Assembly: GCA_963756185.1 (NCBI GenBank)
Contig: CAVWMS010000008.1
Location: forward strand, 62,001-126,000
From: DATAXI01 sp963756185
GTDB lineage: Bacteria > Verrucomicrobiota > Verrucomicrobiia > Chthoniobacterales > Chthoniobacteraceae
Direction: 5' to 3'
Length of the DNA: 64,000 nucleotides
Part shown: in pieces, positions 8,414-18,668 of the stretch
Layout: each line of letters starts with the position of its first letter
How positions within the stretch are numbered: the first letter of the stretch is position 1
Made by a program: the position numbers and the translations under genes
Notes under the pieces: generated by a model
Told to the model about the DNA's origin: nothing
What the model saw: only the letters and a program-made list of their open reading frames with translations
Databases searched by the model: none

Positions 8414-9685
8414 TCAAGCGCCTTCGAACAGCCGCTGCCCGATGTATTCGCCCGGGGCGGCGCCGGCGGGACAGACGAAGACCGCGCTGCCCGTGTGGGT
8501 CACGAACTGGTTCATCATGTCGAACCTCGACATCTTGTCGAAGAGCTTGATGAAACCGGTGCGCGGGTCGCGCTGGTAGCAGACGAATAGAAGGCCGGCG
8601 TCGTATTCCATGTCCTGCCGCCATGGAGGCCAGCGCTCGGCCGTGAAATTCGCGCCGTTATTGTACGAATAGGGGCGGCGCAAAATCTTCGCGCCATCGT
8701 TGTTGACCGCGGAGGCCAGGCGGATGTGGGCGTTCTCGGCGATAACGGGGTTGCCATCCTTGTCGGTGGCATCGTAATCGGGCTCGTCGAACTCGTCCTT
8801 CCCGCCAATGGGAGCGCCGGAATATTTGCACCGGCCGATCGTTTGCTGCTGGAACGCGAGATTCATGTGGTCCCAATGCTCGAGCGCAATGCGAATACGG
8901 CGCACAACGACGTAGGTGCCACCACGCAGCCACGCGGGCGCTTCGTCACCCGCCCAAATGAATTTGTTCATCGCCGAGGCGTCGCCTATCGAGGGATTGT
9001 TGGTGCCGTCCTTGAAGCCCATCAAATTACGCGGCGTCTCGCCCGGCTTGGAATTGGGCAGGAAACCACTCTGCACCCAGCGGACCGTGGCGACGTCGCC
9101 GCCGAGACGGGCCAACTGGCGAACGGCGTAAAATGCGACCTGCGGATCATCGGCGCATGCCTGCACGGAAAGATCGCCCCCGGCAAAGGCGTCGACCAAT
9201 TGATCGCCATTGAACCTGGGAAGATCAACCAGCGCATCCGGACGCAACCCGGCAAGGCCATAGGCCGCGGTGAACAATTTGGCGCCGAAACCGAAGGTGA
9301 GCGTCAGGCGCGCGGGCGAAAGCCCCAGGGCCTCGCCGCTGTCCGGGCAGGGAACCGAGCCGTCGCTGCCCAACGGCGCCGCGGTATCTCCCACGGTCAG
9401 GCGCGCGGCAACGGCGGTCCAGATTTTCAAAAGCGCGATCACCTTGTCGCGATTGGCCGCGGTGAGATCGAACGCCGCGAAGTAAGTGTTGCGCTGTGCC
9501 GGCGTCACGATGCCGCCCTGATGCGTGCCCCAAAACGGCTCCCTGTCGCCGGCGGCGGGAGGCGGAGCTTCCACTGCGGGCGCGGCAGGCGCGGCGGCCC
9601 GCGCGGAGACGCCGGCGGCGGCAGCCAGCAGGCCGCTGGAGAGAAAGCGCCGGCGCGAAAGGCCGGATGGCTCCCCGGAATTCAT
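8414..9685 (-). CDS. Tat-exported Dyp-type (EfeB-like) haem peroxidase
   Basis: A 423-residue haem peroxidase. The N-terminus carries a twin-arginine signal (SRRRFLSSGLLAAAAG), so it is exported folded. The DyP motif GFKDGTNN is at 223-230 with catalytic Asp 226, and the proximal haem ligand is likely His 320 in AHIRLAS. In EfeUOB systems this family takes part in iron uptake or haem deferrochelation; in others it oxidises dyes and phenolics. No efeO or efeU is present. Its start overlaps the stop of the beta-propeller gene (9682-9685, ATGA), and with the porin gene upstream the three look like one operon. Which substrate it uses is not visible from sequence. Confidence 0.85.
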   Translation of the reverse strand: MNSGEPSGLSRRRFLSSGLLAAAAGVSARAAAPAAPAVEAPPPAAGDREPFWGTHQGGIVTPAQRNTYFAAFDLTAANRDKVIALLKIWTAVAARLTVGDTAAPLGSDGSVPCPDSGEALGLSPARLTLTFGFGAKLFTAAYGLAGLRPDALVDLPRFNGDQLVDAFAGGDLSVQACADDPQVAFYAVRQLARLGGDVATVRWVQSGFLPNSKPGETPRNLMGFKDGTNNPSIGDASAMNKFIWAGDEAPAWLRGGTYVVVRRIRIALEHWDHMNLAFQQQTIGRCKYSGAPIGGKDEFDEPDYDATDKDGNPVIAENAHIRLASAVNNDGAKILRRPYSYNNGANFTAERWPPWRQDMEYDAGLLFVCYQRDPRTGFIKLFDKMSRFDMMNQFVTHTGSAVFVCPAGAAPGEYIGQRLFEGA

Positions 9686-10804
9686 CGGATCGCCTCCATG
9701 ATGGTGTTCATGTCATCTTCAACATAATAGAATCCGCGTCCATCGGGAATCATGGCGAGGCCAAAGAGATCGCCGTTGCCGGGCGGCGATTGCGCCTGAT
9801 CGGTGTCAACCCACTGGGCATAAAGCTGCCTGCCGCCGGCGGGATCGATTTCCACCACCTGGCCGTTCAGCGCATTGGTGACCAGCAGATGCCCGTTCGG
9901 CGTCATGACCAGCGCCAGCGGCCGCCGCAACAGGCCGCCTTGTGTCACCACCCGCCCGGTGCCGGCGCTGTCGGCGCGGGTCAGCGCGTTCGGGATGGCG
10001 ACAATCTGGTCGCCCACCGCGTCCGAGACGTAAAGGGTTCCGTCGGCGCCGAGCGCGAGGCCCGTCGGCCCCACCAGGAACGCATCCTTATCCGCGCGCT
10101 GCCCAAACCCATTTGCCACCACGGTCTGGCCGGTGATGACGGGCGGTTTGCCGGGCGGAATCGACAGGTTGATGCGCAGCACCGTCGCCTTTTTCACGGT
10201 GACAGGGAAACCGGTTTTCGGATCGCGCACGTCGGGGCCCGGCACGTCAAAGCCGGCCATGCTCACGAAAAGCGTGGCGGTGGTTCCGTTGTCGACCAAC
10301 GCGACATTCCCCCACGGATCGTTGATCTTCCCATTGGTCCAGACGGCGACCACGCGGCCGTTGGCATCGAGCACCAGGAGGCCGCCCGGTCCCTTCGTGC
10401 GCGTCGTGCCGTCGGAGCTGGGCGTGCTCCCGACAATGATCCACCCGCTCCTGAGCATCGCCATGGCCGTGCTCAGCCCGACGCCGCCGGGGCATTGCGC
10501 GAGATGGCGCGGCAATTCGGCAATGAGCGTGGTGCTTCTGTTCGAGGGATTGAAATCGACAATCGTCGTCCCCGTCCCCTGGAGGTTGGAAACCTGGTTG
10601 AAATTGTCGATGAGCACGTCGCCCTGCCGGATGCGGCCCGCGGATACCGGCGCGACGACGACCGCGTAGGGATTGAGGTCGCCGTTGCTGGCGACAGTCG
10701 ACGCGAGGGTTACGTGCCGGTGAATGCTCTCGAGGCAAACCCGCGGCTCCGGCGGGAGGGCTCAGCGGCAGGAGCAACGCAAGGGTGAAAACAGGGATGC
10801 GCAT
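9682..10804 (-). CDS. Secreted NHL-like beta-propeller protein, frameshift after signal peptide
   Basis: The main frame encodes repeats such as GPTGLALGADGTLYVSDAVGDQIVAIPNA and RPLALVMTPNGHLLVTNALNGQVVEIDP, typical NHL/SMP-30-like propeller blades. Upstream the same frame continues through VTLASTVASNGDLNPYAVVVAPVSAG without a start, while the neighbouring frame supplies MRIPVFTLALLLPLSPPAGA, a clean signal peptide starting at 10804. One extra base between about 10745 and 10785 explains the break. The mature protein is periplasmic or surface-exposed. Its stop overlaps the peroxidase start and its start lies 3 bases after the porin stop, so it belongs to that operon. Function unknown; propellers of this kind often bind or carry partner proteins. 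Confidence 0.65.
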
Positions 10805-10807
10805 GAT

Positions 10808-12335
10808 TTAGAAAAGGGCGTTGATCCGCATGCCGAGGACGGCCTCGTCTTTGACCCTGGCGCCGGAGGAAGAATTCGGATTGGGAATCCCGCCGCCCGG
10901 ATTGAACACATATTGGAAGTCCGGTTGTAACTGGCACCACGGAGTAAGTTGATATTGGTAAGTCAATTCAATGAAAGTCTCACCGCTACGCACCGGGTAA
11001 GCCGACTGCGAATAATAACCGGTATCCTTGTCCAGGTTCGAGGCGCGGTTGCTCACCTGGGCGTAACCCATCCCGATGCCCATGGTATCGTCGCTGCGGC
11101 GGGGGATCGGTTCGTGAAAGGTGAATCCCGCGTTCATGCTGAAATCGATCAGGTTGCGGTCCTGATTCCGGCGCGCCCATCACCCGCGTGAAGAAATTGA
11201 TGGCCCGGTCGCCATCGGGATCGTTCGGATCGCTCCAGAGCATTTGATCCACCACCGCGTAGATCGAGTAATCGCCCGGGTGCTCGCGCGGATTGCCGCC
11301 GCTGGCGGGATTGGCAAGCGAGAGGCCCTCGTCATCGTATTGCTGGTCCGCGAAATTCTCCGTGTCATACCAGAAGCCGATCTTATAGACGCCCGAAAGC
11401 GGCTGCGCGCCGCCCTGGTAGACCATCGCGCCCAGCGAGGGGTAGGCGAATTGCAGCTCCGCGATGGCCAGCGTCCCGCCATGCAACGGGAAGCTCGCAC
11501 CCGAGGCATTTTGCTCCTGCGGATCGCCGTTATCATTCGAGACCGGCGAACCATTGAAGACGCCGGCGAGCAACGTCAGTGAATTGGTGGGCCGGAAACG
11601 CACCCGAATGCCGAGCGCGGAAAGCGGATAAGCCGGCCCGCCTCCCGGCAAATCGGCCGAGGGGAGCATCGGCCAGCCGAACATCGTGTTGACGAAGAGC
11701 AGCGCGTTCTGGCTGACGATAAATTCCTGGTCGAGGCTCTGCTGGCCCACCTTCACATCCAGCCGGTCCTCATCGAGGAATTTCTGGTCGTACCAAAGTT
11801 CCCACAGCCGCGTCGAGCAGTCGGCTTCGATGCCGCTGACCGTCTGGAGGGTATCCAGGTTGTCGGCACTCAAATTGCGCCCATGGACCTGCAAGGCGCT
11901 TACATTGAAGGTGCCGCCGTACAAACCGAACGCGCGATCCGTGTCCAACTGAAGCACCGCCTCGGTCAGTCCCTCGTAATCGGCGCCGCGCCGCGAGCCG
12001 CCCGTGACGTTGCCCAGCACCTCGCTCGTCTCGAGAATGGAAAGCGTGACGCCAAACCGGCTCAGGAAGGGACGAATCCCGCCCATGTCTCCCAGCATGA
12101 ATTGGCTTCGGCCCAAGTCGGTAAAGAAGTTCGTCTCGGGAGCGGGCGCGTTGGTATTGGAAGGGGACTCATTCTCTTCGGTTTCCTCCGGGGCTGCCAA
12201 CGCAGGCGGCGTGGCGAAGGCGCGATCGGCGAACAGCAGAAGAGCTGCCGCCGCCACTATCGAGAGCGAGCAGTCGCGGTACGAAACCGGCCAGAATCGA
12301 AGGCGGCAAAGCGCAGGAGCGAAGTTTTGAAACAT
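10808..12335 (-). CDS. OprB-family carbohydrate-selective porin, one-base frameshift
   Basis: Outer-membrane beta-barrel of about 500 residues. N-terminal signal (SLSIVAAAALLLFADRAFA), then LGDMGGIRPFLSRFGVTL, the characteristic OprB opening, and alternating barrel strands with periodic aromatics (YKIGFWYDTENFADQQYDDEG). Near 11165 the frame breaks: VMGAPE continues as SGPQP in one frame and as QDRNLIDFSMNAGFTF in the next. Deleting one base at about 11165 restores an intact barrel that ends LGMRINALF with the terminal Phe needed for Bam insertion. The start at 12335 gives the best signal peptide; 12413 is possible. It is the first gene of an operon with the propeller and DyP peroxidase. Substrate specificity cannot be judged. 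Confidence 0.8.
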
Positions 12336-12500
12336 GGGAGCGAGATAATTGCAATTGAGACTCAGTCGCAATAAATGATCCAACTCCGTTTTGCCAAGCA
12401 TATTCTTCTGCATCTTCCGTAACCTATTCCAAATCAGATAGAAAGGCCTGCCAATAAGCTGCCCATCTGCTCAAGAGAGGAAGGACCAACTTGACCAAAA

Positions 12501-14693
12501 TCACCCCACCGCCAGCGCCATCTCGCGGCACGCTTTCAAGTCCAGCTTGCCGGACGCGAGCATCGGGATCGCTTCCACGCGCTGGATGCGCTTCGGTACC
12601 CAAAGATTCGGGATGCCCATGGCGTTGAGTCCCGCGCGCAACGCGGCTGCGTCGATCTCCCGGGTCGAGAGCAGGACCAGTGCCTCGCCCTTCGCCTCGT
12701 CCGGCACGCCGGTAACGGCGACGCAAGGGTCATCGGGCGAAAGCTTCAGCACCTCGGCGATTTTGCTCTCGATGGTCTCGTGCGGCACCATCTCGCCGCC
12801 GATCTTCGAGAAACGGGAGAGCCGCCCTTCAATGAAGAGAAACCCGTCCTCGTCAAAGCGGCCGAGGTCGCCGGTCTTGAACCATCCATCCTGCACCACC
12901 GCCGCGGTGCGCGCGGGATCGTTCAGGTAACCCTCGAAGATATTCGGGCCGCGCAGCCAGAGCATGCCGGTCTCGTGCAGCGGCAGCGGCGCGCCGGTGT
13001 CGGGATCGCGAATCTGCCCCGCCATGCCGGGCGCCAGTTTGCCCACGGAGCCAAACCGGCTCGCGGGCTGCACGGAGTCCGCCGGATTCGACTTCCTCGG
13101 GTCGGGCAGGTTGGAGCTCACCACGGGCGATGTTTCGGTGAGGCCGTAGCCTTGCTCGATCGGCTTGCCGAAGCGCTCCTCGAACGCCTTTGCCAGTTCC
13201 GACGGCAGTTTCTCCGCGCCGCTGATGATCAGCTTGAGCGTCGCGATCTGCTCCGGCTCGGCCTTGCGCAGGTAGCCGCGCAAAAAAGTGGGCGTGGAAA
13301 TCAGCAGCGTGACCCGGTGTTTGCGGATCAGCTCGACGTTCTTCGCCGTGTCGAGCGGGCTCGGGTAGGTGACCAGCCGGATGCCGTCGATGAGCGGATA
13401 CCAGAGCGTCACCGTGCAGCCGAACGAATGGAAGAAAGGCAGGCAGCCGAGCACCGCGTCCTCGCGCGTCAAATCCAGCATGCTCGAGAACTGCGAGACG
13501 TTGCCAAGGATGTTGCGATGGCTCAGCACCACGCCCTTCGGCTCGCCGGCGCTGCCGCTGGTGAAAAGGATCACCGCCTCGTCGCGGTCGCCCTTCGACG
13601 GCGTGCCGAGGATCGCCGCCAGGATGCGCCATGGCAAAAGGAACACCAGCGCGCGCCAGAAGATGATCCTGCCTTTGAGCGGCGGCAGGATTTCCTCCAT
13701 CTTCAGCGTGTGCTCCGACCAGGGAAATTCCGGCAGCCGCTTCACCACGGGGCCGGCGGTCACCAGTTCCTTGATGTCCGCGATGCGGATTGCCGATTCG
13801 ATCGCCGCCCGGCCCGCGGTGAAATTGAGGTTGACCGGCACCTTGCCGGCCAGCGTGATCGCGGCATTGGCCACGACCGCCGCGCGGCCCGGCGGCAGCA
13901 CCACGGCCACCCGTTTGCCGGGGCAATGCTCGCGAAGGTACCGGCTCAAGACGATCGACGCCGCCAGCACCGTGCCGCGCGACGTGACACTGCCATCCAT
14001 GCCGTCGGTGACGGCCGGATCGAACTGCCGCCGCTTCAGCCCGCGCAGGCACGCCTCCGCCAGGTGCCCGCTCAGTATCTTCCTCCGTTGATACGCTTCC
14101 TCGCCGAGGATCAGCAGCCGCTCGCGCACCAGCGCGACCGTCGCCTCGTCCGGCGGGATCGGCTCGCCGAAGGAAACCGTGACCGGATACGGGACCTGGC
14201 GCGGAATTTTCCTGAAATATTTCCCGCCGTGGAATGAAAAGACCGAGCCCCAAAGCTGGTCCATCCACACCGGCACCACCGGCGCGCCGGCCTGTTTGGC
14301 GATCAACTCGAAGCCGCGTTGCAGCTTCAGCAGCGTCCCGGAGCGCGTCAATTGCCCCTCGGGAAAAATGCAGACCACATCCCCTTCCCGGATGCGCTCG
14401 ACCGCGGCGCGGATGGCGTCCTTCGCGTGCCGCGAGGAAATCGGGATCGCGTTGAAGATGCGGAAAATCCAATTGAGCGCGGGCTTCTTGTAAATCTCCT
14501 CGTACACCATGAAGCGCACCGGGCGCGGGCAGGCCAGTTGCAGGACGATGGAATCGATCCAGGTGATATGGTTGGGAACCAGGAGGAACCCGCCATCGGG
14601 CAGCCGCTCCGCGTTGAAAGCCTCGACGCTATAGGCAAGGCGGGCCAAAGTTTCGGCGATCCGCAAAAGGAGGCTTTTGTTCTTCTCTGCCAT
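12501..14693 (-). CDS. aas: Bifunctional lysophospholipid acyltransferase / acyl-ACP synthetase (Aas-type)
   Basis: About 730 residues with two domains. Residues 1-220 are a PlsC-type acyltransferase with the H-x4-D motif NHITWID (41-47) and FPEG. The rest is an AMP-forming acyl ligase with the P-loop LFTSGSAGEPKGV, the core GYGLTET and GWFKTGDLGRF. This is the architecture of E. coli Aas, which reacylates lysophosphatidylethanolamine in the inner membrane using fatty acid activated on ACP. Length matches Aas (719 residues). The open frame runs on past 14693, antisense to the transporter gene, so ATG 14693 (MAEKNKSLLL) is the sensible start. It is divergent from an MFS transporter with only 24 bases between starts. 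Confidence 0.8.
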   Translation of the reverse strand: MAEKNKSLLLRIAETLARLAYSVEAFNAERLPDGGFLLVPNHITWIDSIVLQLACPRPVRFMVYEEIYKKPALNWIFRIFNAIPISSRHAKDAIRAAVERIREGDVVCIFPEGQLTRSGTLLKLQRGFELIAKQAGAPVVPVWMDQLWGSVFSFHGGKYFRKIPRQVPYPVTVSFGEPIPPDEATVALVRERLLILGEEAYQRRKILSGHLAEACLRGLKRRQFDPAVTDGMDGSVTSRGTVLAASIVLSRYLREHCPGKRVAVVLPPGRAAVVANAAITLAGKVPVNLNFTAGRAAIESAIRIADIKELVTAGPVVKRLPEFPWSEHTLKMEEILPPLKGRIIFWRALVFLLPWRILAAILGTPSKGDRDEAVILFTSGSAGEPKGVVLSHRNILGNVSQFSSMLDLTREDAVLGCLPFFHSFGCTVTLWYPLIDGIRLVTYPSPLDTAKNVELIRKHRVTLLISTPTFLRGYLRKAEPEQIATLKLIISGAEKLPSELAKAFEERFGKPIEQGYGLTETSPVVSSNLPDPRKSNPADSVQPASRFGSVGKLAPGMAGQIRDPDTGAPLPLHETGMLWLRGPNIFEGYLNDPARTAAVVQDGWFKTGDLGRFDEDGFLFIEGRLSRFSKIGGEMVPHETIESKIAEVLKLSPDDPCVAVTGVPDEAKGEALVLLSTREIDAAALRAGLNAMGIPNLWVPKRIQRVEAIPMLASGKLDLKACREMALAVG

Positions 14694-14717
14694 GGGGAAG
14701 GCGGGCACAAGAGCAGA

Positions 14718-15998
14718 ATGCAGTCCGATTCTCAAGCACGCACCGGGGCGCGGGCCGCCCTGGGCTTGCTGCTGACGGTCAACCTCTTCTGTTACGTCGA
14801 CCGCTATATTCTGGCATCGGTCCTGCCGGAGATCAAAAGCACCTTCCTCAAGGGTGACCCGAACGCGGATGCCAAGGGCGGACTGCTGGCGTTCGCGTTC
14901 CTGGTCAGTTACATGGTGATGGCGCCGGTGTTCGGATGGATGGCCGACCGCTATTCGCGCTGGATCATTATTGGCGGGAGCGTGGCCTTCTGGAGCCTGG
15001 CCAGCGGCGCTTCGGGCCTCGCGGCGACGTTTACCGCGCTGCTGGTGACGCGGGTATTCATGGGCGTGGGCGAGGCCGGCTACGGTCCCGCTGCGCCGAC
15101 CATCATCAGCGACCTTTACCCGGTCGAGCGGCGTGGCCGCGTGCTCTCCTGGTTTTACATGGCCATGCCCGTGGGCAGCGCCATCGGATACGCCTTCGGC
15201 GGATGGATGACAAAGGTGCTGACCTGGCGCTGGGCCTTTTACCTGGTCACTCCGCCGGGGCTGCTGCTGGCGCTCCTCTGCTTCCTGATGCGCGATCCGC
15301 GCAAGCTGGCGGCCAATACCGGCGCCGCGAGCACTCCGGCAGCCATTCCGAAGGCGAAACTGTCCGATTACCAGAACCTGGTCCGGATTCGCTCGCTGGT
15401 GGCGAACATCCTCGCCCAGACCGCTTTTACGTTTTCGATCGGCGGCCTCTCCTTTTACGCGCCCACCTATATCAGCGAAGGGCGCGGCCAGCCGCTGGCC
15501 AAAACCGATTTCATTTTCGGCCTTATCTCCGCGACGGCCGGTTTCAGCGCAACGCTGTTTGGCGGCTGGCTGGGCGACCGGCTCAGGCGGCGTTTCCCGG
15601 GCTCCTACTTCATCGTTTCCGGCACGGGGATGCTGCTCGCGTTTCCCTCGACCATCGCGATCCTCTACACCCCCTTCCCCGCCGCCTGGGTATTCATCTT
15701 TCTGGCGATCTTCTTTTTGATGATGAACACCGGCCCGTCGAACACCGCAATTGCCAACGTGACCCCTCCGTCCATGCGCGCCACCGCGTTCGCCATGAAC
15801 ATCCTCATCATCCATCTCTTCGGCGACGCCTCCTCGCCGGCGTTGATCGGCTGGATCAGGGATCACAGCTCGTGGAATGCCGCGTTCATCACGGTATCGG
15901 CAGTGATGCTGGTGGCCGGCGTCATCTGGCTGACCAACGCCCGCTCGCTCGCCCACGACACCGAGGCCGCCGAGCGGGAAATATCCACAAATTTTTAG
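14718..15998 (+). CDS. MFS transporter, Spinster-like
   Basis: A 426-residue, 12-helix permease. It opens ALGLLLTVNLFCYVDRYILASVLPEIK, matching the Spinster (Spns) group of the major facilitator superfamily, and has the A-motif GWMADRYSRW between helices 2 and 3 and its echo GGWLGDRLRRRF in the second half. Spns proteins in animals carry sphingosine-1-phosphate and lysophospholipids. In E. coli, Aas works with the MFS lysophospholipid flippase LplT, so the divergent neighbour here makes a lysolipid substrate a reasonable inference. The start ATG 14718 gives the natural N-terminus. mutS follows 135 bases later. Confidence 0.7.
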   Translation: MQSDSQARTGARAALGLLLTVNLFCYVDRYILASVLPEIKSTFLKGDPNADAKGGLLAFAFLVSYMVMAPVFGWMADRYSRWIIIGGSVAFWSLASGASGLAATFTALLVTRVFMGVGEAGYGPAAPTIISDLYPVERRGRVLSWFYMAMPVGSAIGYAFGGWMTKVLTWRWAFYLVTPPGLLLALLCFLMRDPRKLAANTGAASTPAAIPKAKLSDYQNLVRIRSLVANILAQTAFTFSIGGLSFYAPTYISEGRGQPLAKTDFIFGLISATAGFSATLFGGWLGDRLRRRFPGSYFIVSGTGMLLAFPSTIAILYTPFPAAWVFIFLAIFFLMMNTGPSNTAIANVTPPSMRATAFAMNILIIHLFGDASSPALIGWIRDHSSWNAAFITVSAVMLVAGVIWLTNARSLAHDTEAAEREISTNF

Positions 15999-16133
15999 AA
16001 TGGCCTGACACGAAGGCGAACAACTCGGGCGAAACTCGAATTCAGGGACATTCCGCATTCCAAAATCCGAAATCCGAAATCAAAATCCCCCGGGCTTGCC
16101 TTGCCCTCCCCGCCGTTCTATCGTCCCGCGCAA

Positions 16134-18668
16134 ATGGCGGACACGCTCTCCCCGATGATGCAGCAGTATCAGGGGATTCGCCGCACGCTTCCCCCGGATA
16201 CGCTGTTGCTCTTCCGGCTCGGCGATTTCTACGAGATGTTCTTCGAGGATGCGAAGGAGGCGGCGGGCATCCTCAACGTGGCGCTGACCAAGCGCAACGG
16301 CGTCCCGATGTGCGGCGTCCCCTACCACGCCGCCGAGGCCTATCTCGCGAAGCTCATCAAGGCCGGCAGGCGCGCCGCGATCTGCGACCAGGTCAGCGAG
16401 CCGGTGCCGGGCAGGATCGTCCAGCGCGAGGTGACCCAGATCATCAGCCCAGGCACCGTGAGCGACATCAATTTGCTCGAGGCGAAACGGAACAATTACC
16501 TGGCGGCGATTTTTGAAAAGGAGGAGCGCTACGGATTCGCCTATGTCGATCTGAGCACCGGCGAGTTCCGGCTCACCGAGGCGGATACGCTGGCGCAACT
16601 CGAGGACGAGCTGGCCCGCGTCTGCCCGGCGGAGGTGCTCGTGAGCGACGAGCAGGCGGAGCAATTCGGCGTGCCGGGCGCGGCCCTCGCCACGCGGTGC
16701 GACGCCTACACCTTTGCGCTCGATCAGGCCGACTTCGCGCTGCGCACCCATTTCCAGGTCCAATCGCTCGACGGCTTCGGCTGCGGCGACATGCCGGCCG
16801 CCGTCGGCGCCGCGGGGGCCATCCTGCATTACCTCAAGAACGGGCTGCGCCGGCAGATCGGCCACGTGACGCGCATGACCTGCTACCGCAACTCGCAATT
16901 CATGATCGTCGATGCCGCGACGCAGGCCAACCTCGAGCTGGTGACCTCGCGCGGCTCGCGCGACACCAGCCTGCTGGCCGCGCTCGACCACACCGTGACC
17001 CCCATGGGCGCCCGCCGGCTGCGCGATTGGATCCTGCATCCGCTGCGCGCCATCGAACCGTTGCGGGAGCGGCTCGATTTCGTGGCGGAACTGCTCGCCG
17101 AATCGTTTCTGCTGAACCAGATCCGCGACTCGCTCAAGGGCGTGCGCGACATCGAGCGCACCATCGCGCGGCTCAACCAGGCCGGCGGCAACGCGCGCGA
17201 TTTGATGGTCCTGCAAAACTCGCTCAAGCGCCTGCCCGACCTCAAGGGCCACCTGCTCGCGCTGGGCGAACGCGTCGATTTCGGCGCGAACGGCGCCGCG
17301 CCCGGCCTGCGCGCGCGCACCCTGCGCGAGCTGCACGAGTTTCCCGATCTCGTCTCGCTGCTCGAGTCCGCGCTGCTTGACGAGCCGCCGCTGGCGGTCA
17401 AGGAGGGCGGCATTTTTCGCGACGGTTATTCCGAGCCGCTCGATGAGCTGCGCGCCGCGGGCGCCGAAGGCAAGGAATGGATCGCCCAGTTGCAGCAGCG
17501 CGAGATCGACCGCACCGGCATCAAGTCGCTGAAGGTGCGCTACACCAGCGTCTTCGGTTATTTCATCGAGGTCACAAAGGCGAACCTCGGCAGCGTGCCG
17601 GCGGATTACCATCGCAAGCAGACCACGGTCAGCGGCGAACGCTTCATCACCCCCGAGCTCAAGGAGATGGAAAACAAAATCCTCGGCGCCGACGAGCGCG
17701 CCCAGGCGCTCGAGTACGAGCTCTTCCAGCAATTGCGCGCGGAGGCGCTCGGTTATCTCGCGGAGTTGCAGGCAACGGCCTCGGCCATCGCGACGCTCGA
17801 TGTCATTTCCTCATTCGCGGAAACGGCGCGGCTTTACAGTTATTGCCGGCCGGAATTGACCGATGGCGGGCGGCTTTCCATTGCCGACGGGCGGCATCCG
17901 GTGCTGGACCAAAGCCTGGTCGAGGAGAAATTCGTCCCGAACGATGTGGAATTGGACGGCGGCCCGAACCGCCTGCTCATCATCACCGGCCCGAACATGG
18001 CGGGCAAAAGCACCTTCATCCGCCAGGTGGCGCTGATCACGCTCATGGCGCAGATCGGCAGCTACGTGCCGGCCACGCAGGCGGAGATCGGCATCGCCGA
18101 CCGCATCTTCACGCGCGTCGGCGCCAGCGACGACCTTTCCCGCGGCCAGTCGACCTTCATGGTCGAGATGAATGAGACGGCCAACATCCTCAACAACGCG
18201 ACCGAGAGGAGCCTTGTCATTCTCGACGAAATCGGCCGCGGCACCTCGACCTTCGACGGACTTTCGATTGCCTGGAGCATCGCCGAGTTTCTCCACGACC
18301 AGACCAGGGCGCGCACCCTGTTTGCCACGCATTACCATGAGTTGACGGAACTCGAAATGACGCGCCCGGGCGTGAAGAATTACAACGTTGCGGTCCGGGA
18401 ATGGAACGAGCAGATCATTTTCCTGCGCAAGATCATCCGCGGCGGCGCGGACAAGAGTTACGGCATCCAGGTGGCGCGCCTGGCCGGCCTTCCGCCGGAG
18501 GTCATCGCGCGCGCAAAGGAGGTGCTGGGCAATCTCGAACTGGCCGAGCTGAACGCCGATGGCAAACCGAAGCTGGCCGAAAAGCCGCCCGCCTATCCCA
18601 CCCGCAAGCGGAAAAAGCCCGCCGAACCGCAGCCTCCCGCTGAGCGTCCGCAGTTATCATTGTTCTAG
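16134..18668 (+). CDS. mutS: DNA mismatch repair protein MutS
   Basis: An 844-residue mismatch-recognition ATPase. The mismatch-reading motif FYE is in RLGDFYEMF near residue 36, the Walker A motif GPNMAGKST near 619, Walker B in VILDEIGRGTSTFDG, and the C-terminal segment ends with the beta-clamp-binding-like QLSLF. The start MADTLSP at 16134 is preferred over in-frame 16101. A degenerate (AATCCGA) array lies just upstream at about 16050-16085. An IS630 element is inserted exactly within the TAG stop codon (18666-18668) and rebuilds it, so the protein is unchanged. MutL is not nearby. Confidence 0.95.
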   Translation: MADTLSPMMQQYQGIRRTLPPDTLLLFRLGDFYEMFFEDAKEAAGILNVALTKRNGVPMCGVPYHAAEAYLAKLIKAGRRAAICDQVSEPVPGRIVQREVTQIISPGTVSDINLLEAKRNNYLAAIFEKEERYGFAYVDLSTGEFRLTEADTLAQLEDELARVCPAEVLVSDEQAEQFGVPGAALATRCDAYTFALDQADFALRTHFQVQSLDGFGCGDMPAAVGAAGAILHYLKNGLRRQIGHVTRMTCYRNSQFMIVDAATQANLELVTSRGSRDTSLLAALDHTVTPMGARRLRDWILHPLRAIEPLRERLDFVAELLAESFLLNQIRDSLKGVRDIERTIARLNQAGGNARDLMVLQNSLKRLPDLKGHLLALGERVDFGANGAAPGLRARTLRELHEFPDLVSLLESALLDEPPLAVKEGGIFRDGYSEPLDELRAAGAEGKEWIAQLQQREIDRTGIKSLKVRYTSVFGYFIEVTKANLGSVPADYHRKQTTVSGERFITPELKEMENKILGADERAQALEYELFQQLRAEALGYLAELQATASAIATLDVISSFAETARLYSYCRPELTDGGRLSIADGRHPVLDQSLVEEKFVPNDVELDGGPNRLLIITGPNMAGKSTFIRQVALITLMAQIGSYVPATQAEIGIADRIFTRVGASDDLSRGQSTFMVEMNETANILNNATERSLVILDEIGRGTSTFDGLSIAWSIAEFLHDQTRARTLFATHYHELTELEMTRPGVKNYNVAVREWNEQIIFLRKIIRGGADKSYGIQVARLAGLPPEVIARAKEVLGNLELAELNADGKPKLAEKPPAYPTRKRKKPAEPQPPAERPQLSLF

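Noticed and set aside
14694..16058. Open frame on the minus strand continuing upstream of aas
   Set aside because: It is antisense to the MFS transporter and mutS leader, and its residues are Arg/Gly/His-rich as in shadow frames. The real start is at 14693.
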